Assembly: GCA_019454045.1 (NCBI GenBank)
Contig: SKCR01049657.1
Coordinates: 1 to 64,000, forward strand
DNA from: Zanthoxylum bungeanum
Lineage: Eukaryota; Streptophyta; Magnoliopsida; Sapindales; Rutaceae
Reading direction: 5' to 3'
Length of the DNA: 64,000 nt
Both the position numbers and the translations under genes were made by a program. Positions within the stretch are counted from its first letter, which is position 1, and each line of letters opens with the position of its first letter. Shown in pieces: positions 54,675 through 64,000 of this stretch. The notes beneath the pieces are model-generated. The model was not told where the DNA came from. It made no database searches and saw only the letters and a program-made list of their open reading frames with translations.

Positions 54675-56582
54675 TGTTGGATAATATGACCTATAGCGTC
54701 ACTATTTATACAGATCATAGTATTGTTGTACAAATTAACTATGAGACAAGGAAATTGCACTCTCATCATTTGTGATTAGATCACCTTAGATATATAAATG
54801 AAGAGAGGTCCATATGATTAGTTCCTGGATTGAGATGATATGAGACAATATCAGTCCACGAAGGATTAATCATTAAATATCCCTAGTCATAGTATTATCG
54901 AGACTGGACATCGATAATGCGGAATAGGCTAGTATTGCACTTGTGCGCGTTGTGAGGGCACAACAACATAGTTTTCATATATTTGGGTATTGGATACTCA
55001 TGCAAGTGCGATAGGAGGTTGTGTTACACCGATGGTACGGGAAACAGCTTCGCTCTGGATAGACCCCTCGGAATCCCATTGGTATTATGACTATGTGTCT
55101 ATGGGAGTCCGACATCAGGGTAGGTGTGTATGGTCTTAACCTGAGACTTGCACCGCTAATGCTTACGACAATCAATATACTTTAGTTGAGGTCGTCTAGG
55201 ACTCTAACCGGTTCTGTGTACGCCAATGCTGGGTATATTGAGAATCGTAGAGTATTGGGTGTAATGTCAAGACGGAAGTATCACTCCAGTCATAGTGGAG
55301 ATGATGTCACGCAGGATACGGTATTAGTGCTCTTAAGTGCTGGCCGACCATCGGGATATTATGACAAGGTCATGTATATCCGATTATAGAGACTAGTTAC
55401 CAGACATCGGATATGTGCTTCGGACGGGGTAGACACTTATCCAGCCCCAGCCCTAGCACGTGACTATCCGATACTGGGCCGATATACACGATACTTGGTA
55501 TACTACGCTTGATATAGATCTTAAATATTCTTAGATGAATATGACCGGAGAATTTGGTAAGACGTCGTGCTTTGCTAGAAGCCGATCTTGTCTCGTAAAT
55601 CGGTAGAACGTAGTACTTGGTACGTACGTGATTCGGATACTCCGACGACCGTATTTACTGCCGACTTATCCGGGGATCTCATGGGTCGCTTCCCAATAAT
55701 CCACCGATGACGTATGACTCGCACTCTTAAATAATCTGGGATTATATAGAAGAAAGAGAAAATTAATCTAGGATTAATTACGGAGATATTTTATCTGGGA
55801 TAAAATATCGTCTAGAGAGAGAGAATGATTAATTTGGAATTAATCGGTAAATTAATATATTCGATATATTAAACGAAATTAGATTTCGACGCGGAATTAA
55901 AATTGGATTTTAATTCGGGCGAACGAATTAATTTAGAATTAATTCGTTAGCGACGTGAATAGTGAATTCGCTAGGCGTAATCATTTAATTACGACGCAAC
56001 GGAAAAACATACATCACTTTATTAAAGTGAAATGAATAGTTGATGTGTGTGGTTGGAATAGTGTTAGTTGGTGGAAGCATTTACCATTTGATTTTTTAAT
56101 AGATTATTTGGTAAATCTTTTATATTTTGGTTGGAAAATATATAAACAATTTTGGAAATTGTTTTACCAACTAATAACACATTCTTCTCTCTCATTTTCC
56201 TTCTTCAAACTCACGCCCATTTTGGGCAAAAACACTCACTGGTTTCACACAAAACCGCGAGCATGAGGGAGGCAAGAGTTGGGTTTTTGTGGCAAAAACC
56301 GCAAGTGCTAGCACACTACGAGATATGCGAAGGTGGTAGGGAGGTTCACCCATGAGTCGGGATCCATTCGACGAAGTTTGGAGCTTCAAAGTTGGATCCA
56401 AAACTGCCCAAAACAGTGAGCAATTCTGCAGCAGTGGGCGTGACCAAGGCAGTGGAGTTTTGGCTTCATTCGTCTTCAAATCGTCTCAACCGATCGATGT
56501 GAGTATTCCGCAACTTCGTCGATATGTATTCGCAATGTTTTTCATGCTTATAATCGATCCGGGACCATAATAGAAACCAACA
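54675..56582 (+). mobile_element. E5 5' LTR (1908 bp)
   Basis: Starts TGTTGGATAA and ends AACCAACA, with PBS TGGCATCAAGAGCC at 56584. It is shorter than the E4 LTR because the segment after GCAACGGAAAA (about 56005) is deleted. The candidate left target copy is GCTTC (54670-54674); the right one is outside the window. Confidence 0.9.
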
Positions 56583-56592
56583 ATGGCATCAA

Positions 56593-59500
56593 GAGCCTAG
56601 GTTTGAGTATGAAAATTTTAGGGCTTAAAATTTGGGTAAATGTTTGTTGAGTATGATTTGAATAAATTGATTGTTTGAGTATGCTTATAACATGTATAAT
56701 TGCATTTTGGTTGGACCAATTTGTTGAAAAATGATTTGGAATTATTTTCCCCAAATTGAAGACCTTGGCCGAATGTGTATGCTATTTTGGATTCTTGGAA
56801 TTTTTTGATTTTGATTCATTGGATGAGTTAGAATCATGTAGGATGATGTTAATTTGAAGTCAATTAGATTGAATTTTGAATTGAACATAAATCCCCAAAA
56901 TGTATATGTTGGCCGAATTCCATATGCCCTTTTAATGTCTTGGTATTTTGATTTTTGAACATTGGATGTATTGGAAATCATTCGGGATGTTGATTTAATG
57001 TCGATTGTGGGTTCGATTGGATTGAAACCAAATCGGACACAAAATCCCTCCTTGGCCGAGAGCTTTGAAGCATGTAAATGGGTTTGATTTTTCAATTTAT
57101 GTGTTGGACATATAATAATGAATTGAACATGATTAATTGGACTAATTTGATGTTTTAGAAATATTGATTTGGGTGATTAATCATGTAATGCACTTTAGGT
57201 AATTAAATTGCGGAATTGGATTCATGAAATTTAGTTATTTAAGCCTTAAATTGGATTTGGGCTTCTAATGTTGTAATTGGGCTAATTGGGCTTGATTTTA
57301 TCAAGTTGGGTTTAGGCCAAATGGATTGGATCCAATTGGGCCCAAAACCACTACCATAAAGCCCAAATGCAACTTATAAACCTTTAAAGTTTAATTGGGC
57401 CTAATGGGCCTAAATTGATTTCTGGGCTTATGGGGTTACTCCTTGATTGGGCTTTGGTTGCCGAAGCCCACGCCTTATAGAAATTAATTAAAGCCCATTA
57501 GACTTGAATTGAATTGACGTTGGACGTTAATCGGGCTTTGAGTCCCGACGCGATTAAATTTGGAATTTAAGTCGTTAAAGGTTTATTAAATAAGTGTAAT
57601 ATTCAATTTGGAATTGAATAGTGAATTAGTATTAAATACATGTTAAATTGGATTTAATTATGTAGTTTAATTTAATTCAAGAATTCGTACTTTGAGTACT
57701 TATTCGCAAAAACGAGTTTGACTCGAGCAAAATCAAATCGTTGTTTGAACATTGGATGATCACATAATTATCAGATTAATTAATTTGATTAGATTGATTG
57801 ATAGCATGATTTTGTGTGAATACGTGGTTGTGATGAATGAATAATGTATATCGGATGGATATTAGTCGGGTGGGGCAATTTTGGAAATTGTTGTAATAAA
57901 TTCGATTTATTAAATTGGACCTGCGTGTCCAGCCTTATCACCTTTATTCTCTTTGTATTCTCTTCTCACCTATTCCCCTCAATGTAAATGAGGTTTCTTT
58001 AGAAGTGTAGTGTAACGGGTAGAAGTAATACAAGTGCTAGCTTGAGTGAGAAATGGAGAGATTTGATCTAGGATCAATGTGTTAAGTATCCATCCGCATA
58101 TCATTATTATTTATTTTCATACTCGCTTTATTATGTATTTAGAATGCATGTTTAAGGGTGTATGATGATGAGACCTTAACAAGATAATGAAATTGGTAGC
58201 CAATTTGCACGCGAAAAGCCCTCATTAAAATATCATGCGTATTTTCCTTCCATTGAGTGATTCTTGCTCAAGATCCTAGATTGGCATGGGTTGTTGGCCA
58301 AAGTCAAGCCCTTGACCTAGGTGCAAGCATGAAATTTTAGGGCTTAAAATTTGGGTAAATTTGTTTTGAGCATGATTTGAATGAATTGATTGTTTGAGTA
58401 TGCTTATAACATGTCTAATTGCATTTTGGTTGGACCAATTTGTTGAAAATTAATTTGGAATAATTTTCCCCAATATTTTATGTGTTGGCCGAATGGTATA
58501 GGGTTTTGGAATTCTTGGAGTTTTTTCATTTTGATTCATTGGATGAGTTGTAATGAGGTTGGATGATGTTAATTTGAGATCGAATTGGATTTAATTTTGA
58601 ATTGAACAAAAAATCTCCAATTCCTTATGTTGGCCGAATTGCTTATGCCCTAGAATGTCTTGGAATTTTGATTTTTTAATTCATTGGATGTGTTGGAAAT
58701 CATTCGGGATATGGATTTAATGTCGATTGCGGATTAACTGGATTGAAACCGAATTGGACATGAAATCACTCCCTTGGCCGAGACTTAGAGAGCATGTAAT
58801 GGGTTTGATTTTTCATCAAAGTGTGTTGGACATGTGATGATGATGTTTAGCATGATTAATTGGACTAATTAATGTTTTGGAAATATTGAATTTGGATGAT
58901 TAATCATGTAATGCACTTTAGGTAATTAAATTGCGGAATTGGATTCATGTAATTTAGTTATTTAGGCCTTAAATTGGATTTGGGCTTATTATGTTGTAAA
59001 TGGGCTTATTGGGCTTTGTTGTACAAAGTTGGATTTGGACAAATTGGATTGGATCCAATTGGGCCCAAAGCCACTTCCGTTAAGCCCAAATACAACTTAT
59101 AAACCTTTAAAGTTTAATTGGGCCTAATGGGCCTAAATTGATTCTAGGCTTATGGGGTTACTCCTTGATTGGGCTTTGGTTGCCGAAGCCCACGCCTTAA
59201 AGAAATTAATTAAAGCCCATTAGACTTGAATTGAATTGACGTTGGACGTTAATCGGGCTTTGAGACCCGACTCGATTAAATTTGGAATTTAAGTCGTTAA
59301 AGGTTTATTAAATAAAGTGTAATATTAATTTGGAATTGAATAATGAATTAGTATTAAATACATGTTAAATTGGATTTAATGATGTAGTTTAATTTAATTC
59401 AAGAATTCGTACTTTGAGTACTTATTCGCAAAAACGAGTTTGACTCGACCAAAATCAAATCGTTGTTTGAACATTGGATGATCACGTAATTATCAGATTA

Positions 59501-60033
59501 ATTAATTTGATTAGATTGATTGATAGCATGCTTATGTGTGAATACGTGGTTGTGATGAAGAATAATGTATATCGGATGGATATTAGTCGGGTGGGGCAAT
59601 TTTGGAAATTGTTGTAATAAATTCGATTTATTAAATTGGACCTGCGTGTCCAGCCTTATCACCTCTATTCTCTTTGTATTCTCTTCTCACCTATTCCCCT
59701 CAATGTAAATGAGGTTTCTTTAGAAGTGTAGTGTAAGGGGTAGAAGTAATACAAGTGCTAGCTTGAGTGAGAAAGGGAGAGATTTGATCTAGGATCAATG
59801 TGTTAAGTATCCATCCGCATATCATTATTATTTTATTTCATACTCGATTTATTATGTATTTAGAATGCATGTTTAAGGGTGTATGATGATGAGACCTTAA
59901 CAAAGATAATGAAATTGGTAGCCAATTTGCACGCGAAAAGCCCTCATCAAATATCATGCGTCTTTTCCTTCCATTGAGTGATTCTTGCTCAAGATCCTAG
60001 ATTGGCATGGGTTGTTGGCCAAAGTCAAGCCCT
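56593..60033 (+). repeat. 1.72-kb tandem duplication of the E5 leader
   Basis: 56593-58313 and 58314-about 60033 are two copies of the same leader segment. Both begin CCTAGG or nearby, then GGGCTTAAAATTTGGGTAAAT, and both end at TTGTTGGCCAAAGTCAAGCCCTTG. They are clearly diverged from each other, unlike the T1 duplication, so the event is old or the copies came from two different elements. CCTAGG at the seam is possible microhomology. Confidence 0.9.
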
Positions 60034-61130
60034 TGTCCGTCGAAGATGTGTTTGAATCACGAAGCTTTGTTCCATATTGGTGTCTTGTCCAAGTTGTGGT
60101 TTGTTGGCCAAAGTCAAGACCACTTCTTGTCCATCGACATTGATTACGAAGCTTTCCATGGTCAATGGGTCCGCGCTTGACTGGGATCATCAGGTTTGTT
60201 GTGCCAAAGCCAAGTCCTAGTTGATTCAGAGGAAAAAGGTTAGGGTATATATTGGATATATAGGCATATATAGGATATATGTTTAGGACTTGGATGTCCA
60301 CCTACCGGATCTAGGAGTTGGATGAGATCCAATTGATCTTAGAGATCTACCTAGTTAATTATCATACAATTTGTTGGCCAAAGTCAAGATTGTGTGATAT
60401 TTAACGGGATCCTAGCCCACTAGGAAACACGGTTTCCCGAGTACTCGACAGAGGGTTAGAGGCTCGACGGAAAATAGTGGGAGGCAATAATTGAATTTGC
60501 AATATCCGTTCAATTACTCGCCATACGCGCTCAAACAAATATCACTCGTCATATATTAAAAGTATTAGTTGGACTAATATTTAATGTTGTTTTAATAAAA
60601 CAGTTGGACTGTATTATACTTGATTATATATAATTGGATTATATTTATCAATATATTTGAATTAATTAATTTCAGGTTACAGTTGATTTTATAATTGGAT
60701 TATAGTAATCAATGTAATTGAGGTTAATTAATTTGGATTATATTTGATTATATAGTTGGACTATTATAATCATTATAATATATATAGTACCACTAATCGT
60801 TGATTAAATAGTTGGACTATTGTAATCAAGATAAAATTGAAAAGTTGGATATTTAAAATATAATCTGGGATTAAAATATTTTAAATGATTTAATTTTCAA
60901 ATTGGGAATAAATAATAGGTTACTTTATTTGATAAAATAACTTATTATACCTTAAGCCCAAAATTAAGCAAAATAAGTAGAGGATAAAATCTTTGGAAGG
61001 TTTATGTGATGATGACTTTAGTGCTTAATTCAATATACTTATCATAAATCTAATTTTAGATTTAAGAAGTATTAAAATTGCAATAAATAATTCTTGGAGA
61101 ATTAATTGACTATTCTAGAGGAGATAAAGT
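60034..61130 (+). other. E5 leader, remainder
   Basis: Homologous to 29340-30440 of E1. TTGGCCAAAGTCAAG occurs near 60106 and 60374. The AT-rich repeat block is at 60560-60830. Nothing coding is seen. Confidence 0.75.
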
Positions 61131-62445
61131 CAAAGTTTGCAATTGGGCATGTAGCACGAGGTGCACATTGTTTCGATATTCTAAAAACCCAAGGCTTGGC
61201 CTAAGGTTCCTGAAATATTGAAAAGGATAATTGACATATCCCAAAGTGACTACCATTTGGATATGGCAGACACGAAGGAATTAAAGAAAGGGCAAGGCTC
61301 TTACTTTAAAAATGTTTGTCAAAGTTATGTTCACTACTAATATTGAAATTAGATTTTAAATACTTAGTGTGGTACATAAAATATATGTATTGATGTTCAG
61401 AATCTGCTTTGAGCAGGATACTGACTTCAAGCTGAGATTGCTCTGTGAATCGGAAACGGGACAAAAGTCGCTGTTTCGACCGTAGATACCTAAGTTTAGG
61501 AACTACCCTTCGGGTGTGTACTTAAATTAGGAACTGTTATAATGTAACTAGTTTGACTAGAGACATTATCTCTATATCAGTGTTTAATCCATTGTGGATA
61601 ACCTTTATATTCTAGAACACTAAGTGTTTCATTATATAAAGATGATACTGAGATAAACACATTAGATGTGAATAACAGAATTTATATTTTGAATATAATT
61701 AAAATCTCAAAACATATAAAATGACAAATAAATAGCTCAAATTGATTTGATCAATAGAGACTTATTTGTGGCATTGTTGTCTAGGACACAATTAAACAAG
61801 ACTCGTATATCCGCAATTTTGAAGAGTGGGTACTAGGACTGATTTGACTATTCAAATAATGTCTACGAATCTAGTTTGTTAGGTAAAGTACCTAAAACAC
61901 TGTTTACTTGGTAATAGTGTAAGTGCCACCGATCTGTTAGCCCTATTCATGGTGAAGTTAGTGGGCCCATATCTAGCTAGGCTAGATGTGAACATGAATA
62001 TTTCGTGACCTTAACGGATGTGGCATCACGTTATGGTTATGTGTTTCTTTTGAAGAACACAGATCGGAAACTTTTAGAGTTTCGACACGAAGTAGATAAA
62101 CAGATCGACTATAGTATTATGCCGTCACGGTAAGACCGTAATGGAAAATACTTAAGCAGTAAGTTTCAAAACATACATGAAAGAGTATAGTATTCTTTCA
62201 GATGAGGACTCCTCCCGAGACACGTCAGTTAGACGGTGTGTCCGAACGAAAACCGAATTTTGTTGGACATGATAAGGTTTATCACGAGTCGCTCTGAGCT
62301 ATCATTTCCTTCAACAGGATATGTATTATCAGTGCAAAACTTATTTAGAATAAGATTCCATATAAATCTGTTTGACAGATATCATATAGGATATGAACAG
62401 GAAAGAAACAGGGTTTCTCATTCCTAATAATTTGGGTATGCCGGG
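61131..62445 (+). pseudogene. E5 copia gag and integrase remnants, cut by T2
   Basis: Closely matches E1 30470-31770. It shares the one-base loss before the first integrase Asp, the loss of that Asp, and the TAG now at 61978-61980. The integrase tail reads LLDMIRFITSRSELS. T2 interrupts at 62445, after TTTGGGTATGCCGGG. Since the lesions are common to E1 and E5 at different insertion sites, they predate both insertions. Confidence 0.85.
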
Positions 62446-64000
62446 TGTGGGGACACAGAAATCTGGACGACGCATGCTATCCCGGGCTCGCGGCCCGGTC
62501 GGGAGTACGGAGTAGCCACGGGGGACTAAACCGGAGAATAATGGAGTCGCCACCCGTGTGAACCGGGAAAATGAGATTTAAGGCCGCACTCACCCCTCGC
62601 AAGGGAAGACCTCAAACCGTTGGGTTCGGAATGGTCCCTTACTCATGTCACTTGTAATGAAAGGATTTATATAATAATTTAAAAAAGCTGAGTAACACTT
62701 ATTTCTAAGGGTATCATGCTTCTAAATTCACATTTATAAAATAAAATATGCGCCTAAATATACATGTATTTCACATATAAGATTGCATGCTTAGAAGTAC
62801 ATTAAATCAACAAACAGACAATTTCATTGGCATGTTGTATTCATGGAAACGCAAGCACATACTAACCACACAAGCACACATAAAGGCGAATCAAATGATG
62901 GCGAACATGTGATTTCATAGACATATCATAAACAAATAGCCATTACATGTCCATGCACAAATAAAAGGGTCATCTAAGTACATAATGCAAAAAGACGCTT
63001 AGGGATGCAATTAGGCATTAAAGTGAGCATGCTATGACGTGGTGCAAAAGAAGATAGATATAGACACAGACGCACATATGATGAAAATGACTCAATTCAG
63101 TGTATTCGCATTCGTGTAGCGTTCGTAAACGCGTTCAAATGATAAACAGAAGGTTCGCGTCCGTATAGCGTTTGATAACGCGTTCGAACGGGACCAGACA
63201 GAAAACATGCGTTCGTGCGGCGTTTCGGAACGCGTTCGAACGGTTTACAGCAGTGACCTCCAAAATGCAGTAAACAACATGACACATACATGAACATATG
63301 AATATATGACTTCTCATGCATAACAACAGATTAAGGGGCGCGGCAAATCATTGTAGCAAAGGTAGCTTTTAAGCATTTTCATCCCTCAAAGTGGAGGACC
63401 CTTGATCTCACTTGATAAGCCCATGCGCAATGAAATATGATGCATGAATTTTCAAAAAGACATTATGAAGCGAATAACTAAATAAAAGAGGCGCGGCGAA
63501 GTACTGCCGTAAAGGTGGCCTTTTAGGCTCTTTGTCTCTCAAAGAGAGGACCTTTAGACCAACATACTAAGCCCATGCGCGTCACATCACAATACATGAA
63601 ATAAAGACAATAAAAGTGTAGGACTTCGTATGCCCGATTGAACGTACATTCAACCCAAACACACTTCGTCCGGCGCGGCGAAGTAGTGTCACAAAGGTGG
63701 CCTTTTAGGCTCTTCGTCTCACAAAGAGGGGACCTTTGGACTAACTCACTAAGCCCATGCGCTCGATCGCATCATGCATACAAAAATAAAGACAATCATA
63801 TCAAACTTAGTATGTCCGATTGAACGTGTCTTGCATTCAACCGAACACACATCAATCGGCGCGGCAAAGCATCGTGGTAAAGGGCTTTAACCCTTCCCCA
63901 TAGGGGATCTTTCATTCCACTTACTAAGCCCATGCGCTCGATCGCATCATAACATAAATAAATAACATGCGGAAATTAAAAGACGGAATAATAAAGTGCG
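62446..64000 (-). mobile_element. T2: Tat-type LTR, partial (runs off the window)
   Basis: The plus strand begins TGTGGGGACACAG, the reverse complement of a Tat LTR end, so T2 lies on the minus strand with its 3' LTR here. It shares the GATTTAAGGCCGCACTC block and the CGTTCGAACG and 180 bp repeats with T1. It keeps the GGGGGACTAAACCGGAG segment found in L1 but missing in T1, so it is intermediate between them. Everything beyond 64000 is unseen. Confidence 0.92.
63337..63960. repeat. About 150-186-bp tandem repeat in the T2 LTR (at least four units)
   Basis: Units start at 63337, 63490, 63672 and 63858 with GGCGCGGC, and each has a TAAGCCCATGCGC word about 80-90 bases later. T1 LTRs hold three such units, so unit number varies between elements. 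Confidence 0.85.

Overview
This 64 kb window is plant nuclear DNA, probably from a eudicot with a large, repeat-rich genome. It consists almost entirely of nested long-terminal-repeat (LTR) retrotransposons. The only trace of a host gene is one exon at the left edge (228-411, minus strand) that reads as part of the Mediator subunit MED8. I found no tRNA, rRNA, bacterial gene or CRISPR array. Many differences between duplicated parts are 1-4 nt indels, so some frameshifts could be long-read consensus errors.

Layout. 1-2486: MED8 exon and intron, then repeat-like DNA and a copia leader. 2487-about 7620: a decayed Ty1/copia element, C0 (gag, protease, integrase, RT, RNase H, PPT, 3' LTR-like sequence). 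7681-8098: a minus-strand Ty3/gypsy RT/RNase H scrap. 8110-48066: element E2 of a second copia family (family A, LTRs of about 1.9-2.1 kb), split by two insertions. The first is E1, another family A element (9801-35607, TSD TAATC at 9796-9800 and 35608-35612). E1's own 5' LTR is split by T1, a 15,539 bp Ty3/gypsy Tat/Ogre-like element on the minus strand (11755-27293, TSD ACCAC). The second is L1, a 7.5 kb element with no coding region (36276-43754) that shares its PBS, PPT, LTR ends and untranslated regions with T1. 48067-50716: E3, an inverted family A fragment joined head to head to the E2 LTR. 50717-64000: E4 inserted in E3, E5 inserted in E4, and a Tat-type LTR (T2, from 62446) inserted in E5 and running off the window.

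How the parts relate. T1 carries all Tat domains: gag, protease, RT, RNase H, the extra archaeal-type RNase H (aRH), and integrase. It also has a 1.6 kb tandem duplication inside pol, which fuses the integrase N-terminus in frame to the RT connection region. L1 looks like a non-autonomous partner that a T1-like element could move in trans. Family A shows the same kind of dependence: E1 has near-identical LTRs and a perfect TSD, yet its pol is decayed, and E1, E2 and E5 share the same in-frame TAG in integrase. Family A therefore seems to have spread while already defective.

The most unusual signals are the chimeric pol duplication, a conserved PBS-like motif inside the Tat-type LTRs, 3'-UTR minisatellites built on GGG-N-CCC units in both T1 and L1, and the inverted LTR pair at 46694-49030, which could give hairpin RNA.
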